Assembly: GCA_937925605.1 (NCBI GenBank)
Contig: CALALV010000138.1
Location: 14,746 to 78,745 of the forward strand
Length of the DNA: 64,000 bases
Reading direction: 5' to 3'
Origin: an uncultured Woeseia sp.
Lineage (GTDB): Bacteria > Pseudomonadota > Gammaproteobacteria > Steroidobacterales > Woeseiaceae
The position numbers and the translations under genes are program-made. A model generated the notes under the pieces. It had not been told where the DNA came from and ran no database searches. It saw only the letters and a list, made by a program, of their open reading frames with translations. Of this stretch, positions 8,107 through 15,478 are shown piece after piece (the first letter of the stretch is position 1; each line of letters starts with the position of its first letter).

Positions 8107-8769
8107 ATGAACTGGGTAGCAACACTTGCGTCCGGAAGGGCCGCGACGGCTGTGCTGATGGTGGCGTCCGCACTCACGGGCTGCGCGTCGTCGATGGATC
8201 ACCTCCGACCGCAGGCGCTGGAGCCGGAACACACGGACCTTTCTCACCTCGCCGATACGCTGGTCGTGACGACCGTCGCGATCGCGCCGGCGGGATACAT
8301 CCTCAACGCTCTGACGGCGACAAACACGACCACGGGACAGCTCTACAGGTTTCCGTATTTCTCCAACCCGTTTCTCGGCACCCGGAAACTGCCGCATGAA
8401 CTCGTCGACATCGGCGATCGTAGCGTTACGACGCACGTCGTATTCATGGACCTGCCGCCCGGCCACTACGAGGTGTACGAAGTCGAAATCGCCCACGAGG
8501 CGGGCTTCGAGAGCTTCGAATTCGACAAGAAGACCTGGTTTGCTTTCGACGTCGAGAACGCGACGCCGCACTATCTCGGCAACCTGACGATGGTGCTATC
8601 GGAGAACCTGGAGCCGAACCGCCTTCGCGCAACCCGCGCGCTGGGCATCGTCGGCGAAGAGTCCGTGTCCGGAGCGTTACGCGACGTTCGGCTGGCAGAG
8701 CTGCGGCAACGATATTCCGCACTCGATGGCGTCGCGTTCCATCACGGCAGGGTGGTGGCTACGCCATAA
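8107..8769 (+). CDS. Lipoprotein, related to the lipoprotein at 54.9-55.4 kb
   Basis: 220 residues with signal and lipobox (VASALTGC, Cys26). A GAGAGGAGGA sequence precedes the ATG. The mature protein is a beta-rich domain with PPGHYEVYEVEI and TPHYLGNLTM. The same succession (LPAGEYRIERVDL, then ISYVGNLTF) occurs in the lipoprotein at 54893-55420, so the two look like diverged members of one family. Function unknown. A hairpin follows the stop codon. Confidence 0.8.
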   Translation: MNWVATLASGRAATAVLMVASALTGCASSMDHLRPQALEPEHTDLSHLADTLVVTTVAIAPAGYILNALTATNTTTGQLYRFPYFSNPFLGTRKLPHELVDIGDRSVTTHVVFMDLPPGHYEVYEVEIAHEAGFESFEFDKKTWFAFDVENATPHYLGNLTMVLSENLEPNRLRATRALGIVGEESVSGALRDVRLAELRQRYSALDGVAFHHGRVVATP

Positions 8770-8787
8770 ACCCGGCATTCGCCGGGT
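8770..8787 (+). terminator. Hairpin after the lipoprotein gene
   Basis: ACCCGGC and GCCGGGT pair perfectly around ATTC immediately after the stop codon. There is no T-run, so it may be a weak or Rho-assisted terminator. It also lies just beyond the converging minus-strand operon ending at 8821. Confidence 0.55.
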
Positions 8788-8820
8788 GTCACCGCGGCTG
8801 GCCGGCTCGAGCCGACTGAT

Positions 8821-9879
8821 TCAGCAGCCGCGCGAATAGAACCACGCGGTGGGGTCGCCGCTGCGGCCCGAGGCGGGGATCCAGCCGGTGTAGCGGATCC
8901 CGGCCTCCCCGTCCGCGCACGGGCTGCGGTCGTATATCGACACGCGCAGAAACGGCATGCCGGCCACGGACCGGACTTCGTGCACCTGGCCGGGTATCTC
9001 CTGCGCCGGGTCATGGCCCACCCGCAGATCGCGCCACGGCAGCCCGGCGCCCGGTTCCGGCCAGACAAACCCGCTCCATGCCGGTGTGAAGTAATTCAGG
9101 CGATCCACGACCAGCGCGGGATATGGGAAGAAGGTCCCGCCATCTTCCGCCGGCAGCCAGGCGAACGCGCCGTCGGCGAGTCGCAGCCCGTACCACCCGG
9201 GCAGGCTGGCGTAAACGACGGCGCCGACCTGTTCGTAGGCATACTCGCGTGATTCGAGCGACGCATACTCCGAAACTTGCGCAAGCAAGCCGGCCGACGG
9301 GTCCGGCGCGGCGAACAGCCGCACGTGGCCGCCGTGCGCGAGCGGCGCGAGGTCGAGCAGCCCGACCAGACGTTCGTTGCCCGGGTCGCCGGGGTCGGGC
9401 TGGCTGGCAGCGACGGCCCGGAGCACCTCCAGCCCTGCGAGCCCGTTGAGCTGCTGCGCAACGAAGCGCGCAGGGACGTCGTCGAAGCCGTTCGCTTCGT
9501 CGCTGCCCGGCGCGAGGTGCATACGCGTGCCGCTGCAGGTGTCGGTGCGCAGCGTCTCGCTGGGTACGTCTTTGCGGGCGAAGACGACATAGACGGCTCC
9601 CGCTACCGGCGGCACGCCGCAGGCGGCGCTGTTTTTCGCGGTGGCCACCCGCACGACGGCGCCGGCAGGCACCGGGCCGCCTCCGCGATAGGACGGGGCG
9701 ACGAGTTCGAAGCGCAGTTGCCGGTCGTGCTCGCGGTCCTCGCTGTCGAGGAGCCTCGCCATGACGACGAGATCCGCTGCAGCGAAATACACGGGCAGCG
9801 TGCGTTGAGCGCAGCGGCAGGCGTCGGCAGCCGTCGGCGCCAACAGTGCGGCCAACACCAGCGTTACGGCAAGGCGCAT
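8821..9879 (-). CDS. Secreted protein with TIMP/NTR-like N-terminus
   Basis: 352 residues from ATG 9879. Signal peptide to about residue 18 (APTAADA), leaving a mature N-terminus CRCAQRT followed by FAAADLVVMARLLD. A mature N-terminal Cys with an early Cys-x-Cys and an adjacent 'ADLVVxARL' strand is the pattern of netrin/TIMP-like (NTR) domains, widespread in exported bacterial proteins. The C-terminal ~120 residues contain aromatic beta segments and two further cysteines, possibly an SH3-like or surface-binding domain. The start codon overlaps the upstream stop (TGATG), so translation is coupled to the membrane protein. Last gene of the CsgG-like operon. Confidence 0.75.
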   Translation of the reverse strand: MRLAVTLVLAALLAPTAADACRCAQRTLPVYFAAADLVVMARLLDSEDREHDRQLRFELVAPSYRGGGPVPAGAVVRVATAKNSAACGVPPVAGAVYVVFARKDVPSETLRTDTCSGTRMHLAPGSDEANGFDDVPARFVAQQLNGLAGLEVLRAVAASQPDPGDPGNERLVGLLDLAPLAHGGHVRLFAAPDPSAGLLAQVSEYASLESREYAYEQVGAVVYASLPGWYGLRLADGAFAWLPAEDGGTFFPYPALVVDRLNYFTPAWSGFVWPEPGAGLPWRDLRVGHDPAQEIPGQVHEVRSVAGMPFLRVSIYDRSPCADGEAGIRYTGWIPASGRSGDPTAWFYSRGC

Positions 9880-10361
9880 CAGCGCCGCGCCAGCCTGTGG
9901 CCCAACAGCATGCCGATGATCATCGCGATCGGCGCACCGATGAGCGGCCCGAGCATCAGCTCGATGCCGTGCGGCCAGCCCGCGTAGGTCAGGGACGGCA
10001 GGTAGGTCGGCCAGAACTCGAGGTTGGCCGCGACGATGATCGCGAGGATGCCGAGCGAGCCGCCGAGCGCGACGGCGCCGCCCGTTTCCCGGAAACGCCC
10101 GAGGCGCCAGCCCACCGCGAGTATGACGACGAGCAGAAGGACGGGCGCCAGCGACAGCACGCTGATCATCGCCAGGTTCAGTCGTTCCGCGGTCAGCTGC
10201 GCGACCATGGCGGCGAAGACGTCGCCCGCACTCATGCCGTTCGCCAGGCCGACACCCACGAACACCGCCGCCGGCGCGAACAGGATGAAATCCGACGCGA
10301 TCAGGACGACCCAGAAAGGCCTGAGGCGGGTCGCCGGCTGCCTGTTGTCGTTGCCCGGCAA
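9879..10361 (-). CDS. Small integral membrane protein in the CsgG-like operon
   Basis: 160 residues with four hydrophobic segments (about 14-38, 63-84, 94-112 and 128-152) and short loops. It starts with TTG six bases after the stop of the CsgG-like gene, and its stop overlaps the ATG of the next gene. Not recognised. Its position between an outer-membrane-type secretion protein and an exported NTR-like protein suggests an envelope role, but nothing in the sequence defines it. Confidence 0.7.
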   Translation of the reverse strand: MPGNDNRQPATRLRPFWVVLIASDFILFAPAAVFVGVGLANGMSAGDVFAAMVAQLTAERLNLAMISVLSLAPVLLLVVILAVGWRLGRFRETGGAVALGGSLGILAIIVAANLEFWPTYLPSLTYAGWPHGIELMLGPLIGAPIAMIIGMLLGHRLARR

Positions 10362-10367
10362 CGTGAT

Positions 10368-11504
10368 CTAGCGCGGCTCGTCCCAGCTGCTCGCGAACTC
10401 CAGCGGCGCGACGGCCTCGAGCGCGATCACCTTGTCGCCGCGGTCGGGGTCGCCGTTCATCGACAGGTACTGCGCGATCGAGAACTTGTCCTGCACCTGC
10501 GAGACCTGGACCTCGCCGATCGTCGTCATGCTGCCGCCGAGCGAGATGCCGGTCTCGGGGTCGATCAGCTGCTCGCCCATCTTCACGACCTTGAGCCGGT
10601 CGCCGACGCTGACCGAGTCGGAGCCGAGGTTGATGAACATCTGCCCCGGGTCGGCTTTCACCACCGAGCCCTCGGCCGGCTTCGAGCCTATCTGCTTGAT
10701 CAGCTCGAACACGCCCTGGTTGATGCCGGCGATTACGGCCTGGCCGATCGGCGTCTTCGAGTAGCTCGACAGGAAGCCGCCGAGAGCGACGTCGCGGCCG
10801 AAGCCGATACCGCCGAAGCTCAGGTTCGATTCCTTGATGATCGACTCGATCTGCTTCGTGAACACGATCTCGCTGGTCTCGGCGTCGATCAGCCGGATAT
10901 TGAGCCCGACGCGGCCCTGGCTGCTGCCGGCCTTGATGCCGCCGAGCACCGGCACCCGGTTGCGCAGCAGCCCGCCGACGCCGCCACCCTTGCCCGAAGT
11001 GTCGGTCTCGTAGTCGGTCACGACGACCTGCACGAGGTACTGCGCGCCGAGCACGTTGCCGGTCGCCGCGCCCGACGGCGCCGCGACGCGGCCGGAGCTC
11101 GCGAGATCCTGCTCGCCGAGCACGCTCGACAGCTCCGTGCGCTCGACGAGCCGGAAGCGCCCGGTCTGGGCGAGCGAGTCGATGACGATCGCCTCGATGC
11201 CGTTGACCGGCACGCCGGCCGTGGACGACGAATAGTCCACGTCGCCCATCGAGCTCGTGATCGTGAACGAGCCTGACGTGCTGTTGTTGTCGACCTCGAG
11301 CACGCCGAGCCGCGCCTTGCGGCCCGAGTACTCGCCCCACTCGATGTTGAGCAGGTGCTTGGCCTCGATGTCGTCGAGGCGCTCCGGCAGCGGCGATTTC
11401 TCTTTTTTGCCGATGGAATAGGCCACGTAGTCGGCCTGGGCCGCGGCGGCGGCCGTGAGCAGGGCGGCGGCGCAGAGCGCGACGCAAAGACGTTTGGCGA
11501 TCAT
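10368..11504 (-). CDS. CsgG/HfaB family protein
   Basis: 378 residues from ATG 11504, which has GGGGA 8 bases upstream (ATG 11510 would overlap that site). Signal peptide to about residue 22. Residues ~45-260 carry the CsgG/HfaB core: GIEAIVIDSLAQTGRFRLVER, LGAQYLVQVVVTDY, NIRLIDAETSEIVFTKQIES and a late GINQGVFELIKQI. The family includes the curli export pore CsgG and holdfast-anchor HfaB. The last ~100 residues resemble the FlgT C-terminal barrel (FINLGSDSVSVGDRL...IGEVQVSQVQ). The signal lacks a lipobox Cys, unlike CsgG. No curli subunit genes are visible nearby. First gene of a three-gene operon. Confidence 0.85.
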   Translation of the reverse strand: MIAKRLCVALCAAALLTAAAAAQADYVAYSIGKKEKSPLPERLDDIEAKHLLNIEWGEYSGRKARLGVLEVDNNSTSGSFTITSSMGDVDYSSSTAGVPVNGIEAIVIDSLAQTGRFRLVERTELSSVLGEQDLASSGRVAAPSGAATGNVLGAQYLVQVVVTDYETDTSGKGGGVGGLLRNRVPVLGGIKAGSSQGRVGLNIRLIDAETSEIVFTKQIESIIKESNLSFGGIGFGRDVALGGFLSSYSKTPIGQAVIAGINQGVFELIKQIGSKPAEGSVVKADPGQMFINLGSDSVSVGDRLKVVKMGEQLIDPETGISLGGSMTTIGEVQVSQVQDKFSIAQYLSMNGDPDRGDKVIALEAVAPLEFASSWDEPR

Positions 11505-11685
11505 TGGCATTCCCCGATTCCTGGTTGTGGTTGTTGGCGGGCGGTGCCCGGCGCCGGCTCCGCGGCGCTCGCTTCACGCCCTTTATAGACCATGCGGGGA
11601 CAGGATTCAGCCGGCCTCATAAGGACAAGCCCATCATCTTTCGGGAGACCCGTGAAACGCGTGCCGGACCGGCGTTCCGGTCTTT

Positions 11686-11705
11686 ATTCAACTCAGTAGT
11701 TGATT
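11686..11705. promoter_or_regulatory. ArsR operator, upstream copy
   Basis: ATTCAACTCAGTAGTTGATT is an inverted repeat with one mismatch (arms ATTCAACT/AGTTGATT). It lies exactly 40 bp upstream of a better copy that covers the arsR start codon. Confidence 0.65.
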
Positions 11706-11725
11706 AATTTCCGGGCCGGCGATAT

Positions 11726-11745
11726 ATTCAACCCTATGGTTGAAT
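11726..11745. promoter_or_regulatory. ArsR operator overlapping the start codon
   Basis: ATTCAACCCTATGGTTGAAT has perfect 8-base arms around CTAT, and the arsR ATG (11736) lies in its centre. The match to the upstream copy and its position argue for direct autorepression by the ArsR protein. Confidence 0.75.
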
Positions 11746-12068
11746 CAAGTCTCGACACGCTGTTCGCCGCGCTCGCCGACCCGACCCGGCGCGCCATCGT
11801 CGCCCGGCTTGCCCAGGGCCCGGCGACCGTCGGCGAACTGGCCGAACCCTTCGACACCAGCTTCGCCGCGATTTCGAAGCACGTCGGCGTCCTCGACCAG
11901 GCCGGCCTGCTGCAAAAGGAGCGTGCCGGCCGCCACATCCGCTGCAGCCTGGCGCCGGAGCGACTGAAGCCGCTCGCGCGCTGGGTCCACGACTACGAAC
12001 GCTTCTGGAACGAGCGCCTCGACCAGCTCGAGGACGTCGTCCGGGACATCAAACGGAGAACGCCATGA
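11736..12068 (+). CDS. ArsR-family winged-helix regulator
   Basis: 110 residues. ALADPTRRAIVARLAQGPATVGELAEPFDTSFAAISKHVGVLDQAGLLQKERAGR is represented by the typical ArsR winged helix (residues ~8-70): DPTRR start, recognition helix FAAISKHVGVL and wing KERAGRHI. The metal-binding CxC of arsenic/zinc sensors is absent, placing it with the group coupled to SRPBCC proteins. The stop overlaps the start of the SRPBCC gene (ATGA). Two palindromes, one across the start codon, indicate autoregulation of the pair. Confidence 0.93.
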   Translation: MVESSLDTLFAALADPTRRAIVARLAQGPATVGELAEPFDTSFAAISKHVGVLDQAGLLQKERAGRHIRCSLAPERLKPLARWVHDYERFWNERLDQLEDVVRDIKRRTP

Positions 12069-12514
12069 ACGCTGCCGTCGCCACCGCACCGCTGACTATC
12101 GCCCGCACCTTCGACGCGAGCCCCGCCGACCTGTGGCGCGCCTGGTCCGAGCCCGAGCTCGTCGCGCGCTGGTTCGCGCCCGGCACGATGCGCGCCGAGG
12201 TGCTCGCCTGGGAATTGCAGCCGAAAGGCCGCTACCGCATCCGCATGCACGGCGAGGACGACAGAACACACACGGTCGTCGGACGCTTCCGCGAGGTGAA
12301 GCCGGGCGAGCGCCTGGTCATGAGCTGGGCCTGGGAGGGCGGCGAGGACAACGAGTCGACCGTCACTGTAACGCTGGCCGCGCATGCCGACGGCGCCGAG
12401 CTGCGCATCCGCCACGAGGGACTCCCCGATGAGGATTCCCGGGCCGCGCACGGCGAGGGCTGGGAAGGCTGCCTCGCGAACCTCGGCAGCCGGCTGCCGG
12501 ACATGCTGGACTGA
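12065..12514 (+). CDS. SRPBCC (AHSA1-like) domain protein
   Basis: 149 residues with the START/Bet v1-like signature: TIARTFDASPADLWRAWSEPE, ARWFAPG, a central ELQPKGRYRIRM and a C-terminal HGEGWEGCLANL. The fold forms a hydrophobic cavity; ArsR-linked members usually lack known ligands. It overlaps the upstream regulator by four bases, so translation is coupled. Cytoplasmic. A possible role is binding the effector that relieves ArsR repression, but this is inference from pairing. Confidence 0.92.
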   Translation: MNAAVATAPLTIARTFDASPADLWRAWSEPELVARWFAPGTMRAEVLAWELQPKGRYRIRMHGEDDRTHTVVGRFREVKPGERLVMSWAWEGGEDNESTVTVTLAAHADGAELRIRHEGLPDEDSRAAHGEGWEGCLANLGSRLPDMLD

Positions 12515-12540
12515 CGCACGCGAACGCGGGGGAAACTGCC

Positions 12541-13257
12541 ATGCCGAGCCAGGACCGCCTGACCGTACTGACGCTGCTCGTGACCTTCGCGATCCTCGCC
12601 TGCGCGCCCTGCCGGGCCGCGGAACGCTACAGCGAGGATCGCATGGCGCCGATCGAGCAGTACCTGATGGATGAAGCGCGCGAAGTCGCGCTCGCGCGCA
12701 GCGCGGCGCCCGGGGTCGTCAGCGCGGACGCGAGCGTGCTGGTGCTGACCCGCACAGGCCTCGCGACGGCGCACGTGGGCACGAACGGCTTCGTCTGCCT
12801 CGTCGAACGCGCCTGGGGCGGCGAGCTGCACTACGTCGGCGAGTTCTGGGACCCCCGGATCCTCGCGCCGATCTGCTACAACGCGCACGCCGCCGAGAGC
12901 GTGCTGCCGTTGTACCGCCTGCGCACCGAGCTCGTGCTCGCCGGCAGGAGCCGCGCCGAAATCGGCGCGGCGATCGACGCCGCGGTCTCGGCCGGGCGCA
13001 TCAAGGCGCCGACCGGCACCGCGATGTCCTACATGATGTCCGGCGGCCAGCACCTGCATCCCGACATCGGCGCCTGGCTGCCACACATCATGATCTGGAT
13101 GCCCTACACCAAACAGGGCGACTGGGGCGCGAACGCGCTCGCCGGCACGGACCCGGTCGTGTTCCGGAATCCAGGCGGCCCGTTCGCGATGGTGGTGATT
13201 CCGTACGGCACGGAGCGTTTCGTGATGCCCCGGAGTCTCCGCGGTACCGCGGACTAG
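12541..13257 (+). CDS. Secreted protein of unknown function
   Basis: 238 residues with a signal peptide (hydrophobic 8-20, cleavage near CRAA). The mature part has distinctive blocks FWDPRILAPICYNAHA, SAGRIKAPTGTAMSYMMSGG and PHIMIWMPYT. These look like a conserved family, but I cannot name one. One cysteine is visible in FVCLVER and one in PICYNA, compatible with a disulfide. Its stop overlaps the stop of the convergent LamG gene (CTAG). Confidence 0.75.
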   Translation: MPSQDRLTVLTLLVTFAILACAPCRAAERYSEDRMAPIEQYLMDEAREVALARSAAPGVVSADASVLVLTRTGLATAHVGTNGFVCLVERAWGGELHYVGEFWDPRILAPICYNAHAAESVLPLYRLRTELVLAGRSRAEIGAAIDAAVSAGRIKAPTGTAMSYMMSGGQHLHPDIGAWLPHIMIWMPYTKQGDWGANALAGTDPVVFRNPGGPFAMVVIPYGTERFVMPRSLRGTAD

Positions 13258-14834
13258 CCTTCAGACAACCCGACCTTCCGACACAGTAGCTGCAGCCCGA
13301 CAATCTGCTCGTTGTAGCGGGTCGCCCGGGTCACGTGCACGACGATGCCCGTCGCGAGACGGTCAACGCCGCAGGCCACCGTGCTGCGCCACTCGCGGCA
13401 GTGCGACAGCTCGTAGGAGTCCTCGAGATCGGAGCCCTGAATCGAGCCGTCCCTGCCGATCCAGTTGCCGGCCAGGCGCAGCCCTTTCATGCGACGGTTG
13501 CTGTTGGTGTTGCTGCAAACCTGGATCGCTCCGGCGCCACGTCCCGCGAAATCTTCGGTCATGCCCATGCCTGGCAATACGACGACGCCAGCGCTGCTGG
13601 GCAGGAGATTGCCGCCGAGCATGGAGTTACAGTCATAAAACTCTTTGGCCAGTCCGCCTTCCGGATTCTCGCTACCGCTGATAGCGATCCCGCAGGGTCG
13701 GTCCTCGTTTTCCCACCAGGAAACGTAAGTCAGGAACCGGTCTCCGAGATCCATCTCATGCGTGACTTTGCTCGTCTCGCCTGTCACTGCCGTCGCAACA
13801 GCATCCCCGACGGGTACGGGCGAGCCTGATCCTGCAACCGGCGCATCGCTACCGGCAGCAGCCGGCAATGTTTCCAGCGGCACGACGTACCCTGACTGCA
13901 GGTCCCGCATCGGCGCGTGGCGGTCCGGGTGGCAGATGCGCTCGAACGCGCAGTATTGCCCGGTCGGGCAGTCCGCGTGACTGTTGCAGCTCGCGGCCGG
14001 CAGGTCGCTGCCCGCGAGGCTGCCTTCGCCCGTCGCGCCTATCGGGATGGCTGCTGCTGCTCCGGTACCGTCAACGTCCGCAGGTATCGTCGTCGCGGCA
14101 GCATCAGGATCAGCGGCTGCAGCGCGCAGCTCGGCGAGCCGCTCCGCGCTCAACGCGCCGGCATAAAGGCGGACCTCGTCAACCTGCATTGGCCGGGTGG
14201 TTGCAGCAAAAGTTTCGAAATTTTCCGCGCCGACGATCACCCATTGCTGCGGTTCGCTTGCGGGATCGGTCGGGTCGACATACAGACGGGGTTCCCGCGT
14301 AGAGACCTCCAGGCCGTCGCGCACGTACACGTCCTCGTCCTGGTGCAGCTCGGCCCGGCCTGCTGCGGTGTCCAGCACCGCTGCAACAAATACCCATTGG
14401 TTCTGCGGAAAATCACTTCCCGCAAAGGACACGCCGCGATTTCCCAGCCGCGCGGTCAAGCGCCCGCCGTGCACTCCGACCCGCGCACCGGCCGTGCTCC
14501 CGGAACTGAGTATGTCCCGCGACCCGCTGGCGCCGCTTTCTTCGCGCACCCAGGCTGTCACCGTGACCTGCGGGTACTGCGCATGATCGAGGTTGAAGGC
14601 TGCGCCAACCGAGACCGCTCCATCCAGCAGCAGTGCCTGGCCGATGTGCCCCGTTACGAAGACCGGCGCTGCCTGAGCATCCTCAGCCATGAATTTCGGC
14701 GAGCCTGTGCTGCCGCTGAAGTCGAGGGTACCGTCGAAAGGCAGGTGCAGCAGCAGATCCTGGGCGTGGCCGGAACCGCCGTGCAACAGCATCGAAAGAA
14801 TCAGCGCGATGCACCCCCTGGTACTTGCCGTCAT
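13254..14834 (-). CDS. Secreted LamG/concanavalin-like protein
   Basis: 526 residues from ATG 14834. Signal peptide MTASTRGCIALILSMLLHGG with cleavage near GHAQ. Residues ~22-215 show the LamG/laminin-G jelly-roll pattern (LLLHLPFDGTLDFSGS, QALLLDGAVSV, VTVTAWVREESG, RDILSSGS, VDEVRLYAGALSAERLAEL). A low-complexity Ala/Pro linker follows, with a Cys-rich patch CNSHADCPTGQYCAFERICH resembling a small disulfide module. The C-terminal ~170 residues contain six cysteines. Probably an extracellular glycan- or surface-binding protein. It starts two bases after the EF-Tu-domain lipoprotein stop, so the two are co-transcribed. Confidence 0.8.
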   Translation of the reverse strand: MTASTRGCIALILSMLLHGGSGHAQDLLLHLPFDGTLDFSGSTGSPKFMAEDAQAAPVFVTGHIGQALLLDGAVSVGAAFNLDHAQYPQVTVTAWVREESGASGSRDILSSGSTAGARVGVHGGRLTARLGNRGVSFAGSDFPQNQWVFVAAVLDTAAGRAELHQDEDVYVRDGLEVSTREPRLYVDPTDPASEPQQWVIVGAENFETFAATTRPMQVDEVRLYAGALSAERLAELRAAAADPDAAATTIPADVDGTGAAAAIPIGATGEGSLAGSDLPAASCNSHADCPTGQYCAFERICHPDRHAPMRDLQSGYVVPLETLPAAAGSDAPVAGSGSPVPVGDAVATAVTGETSKVTHEMDLGDRFLTYVSWWENEDRPCGIAISGSENPEGGLAKEFYDCNSMLGGNLLPSSAGVVVLPGMGMTEDFAGRGAGAIQVCSNTNSNRRMKGLRLAGNWIGRDGSIQGSDLEDSYELSHCREWRSTVACGVDRLATGIVVHVTRATRYNEQIVGLQLLCRKVGLSEG

Positions 14835-14836
14835 GG

Positions 14837-15289
14837 TCACCTGCCCCTCTCGTCTGTCGTGACCGTCACCGGTTGCTGAGCAAGACCGCAGTCCGCATGC
14901 AACTGATCTCCGGGCGAGATTTCGTCCAGTTCGACGCCCTCGAGCAGCAGGCCGACGCGCGTGCCCTGCGAGGCCGAGTCGAGCAGCTTGTTGAAGCTCT
15001 CGATGCCGGCGACGACGATCTCGCGCGGGGATGCCGAGGCCGAGCGCAGGCAGAGTCGGTCGCCGACGCTGACCGACCCGGTCTCCACGATCCCCGTCGC
15101 GACTAGCCCGCCGTTCGCGATGCGGAAGCGATCCTCGACCGCCATCGAGAACGGCTCGTCCGCGGCCGCGGATGCCGGCGGCACGTCGCCCGGGGTGCAC
15201 GCCAGCGCGCCTGCCCCGAGCAGGCCGGCTAGCAGCATCCCCAGCATTGTCCTGGCTCCGAAACGGGCCACGCGTCGTTCCTCGTTCAT
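14837..15289 (-). CDS. Lipoprotein with EF-Tu domain-2-like barrel
   Basis: 150 residues. Signal ends in a lipobox (GAGALAC, Cys31). The mature domain reads FSMAVEDRFRI, GLVATGIVETGSVSVGDRLCL, IVVAGIESFNKLLDSA and GTRVGLLLEGVELDEISPGDQL. This order is the beta-barrel domain 2 of EF-Tu-like GTPases (VEDVFSI-GRGTVVTGRVERG-VGDEV-GDNVGLLLRG). There is no GTPase domain, so it is a stand-alone barrel displayed at the membrane. Function unknown. First gene of an operon with the LamG protein. Confidence 0.8.
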   Translation of the reverse strand: MNEERRVARFGARTMLGMLLAGLLGAGALACTPGDVPPASAAADEPFSMAVEDRFRIANGGLVATGIVETGSVSVGDRLCLRSASASPREIVVAGIESFNKLLDSASQGTRVGLLLEGVELDEISPGDQLHADCGLAQQPVTVTTDERGR

Positions 15290-15326
15290 TGGCTGTTCCC
15301 CATGACACTCCCCGCTGGCGGCGGCC

Positions 15327-15373
15327 GGAACGCCCCACCCGTTATTGCATAGCGCAAGCGGGAGGGGCGTTCC
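15327..15373. repeat. Long hairpin between divergent genes
   Basis: Fifteen-base arms, GGAACGCCCCACCCG and CGGGAGGGGCGTTCC, pair with a single mismatch. The 17-base loop itself contains TTGC and GCAA that can pair. It lies between the divergent lipoprotein (start 15289) and PG-binding protein (start 15479) genes, so it lies in both leaders or promoters rather than after a gene. Role unknown. Confidence 0.7.
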
Positions 15374-15478
15374 GCCATCGGCTGCCGCGGAGACACCGAA
15401 GCCTGCGCGGCATTGGCGGTTCGGCGGCCCCGAACACGCTGTTCAGAGATAAGGCCCCATCCGATGGAGGAGAGAACG

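Noticed and set aside
10368..11504. The CsgG-like gene as true curli secretion pore
   Set aside because: It lacks the lipobox, has a FlgT-like C-terminal part, and has no curli subunit genes nearby.
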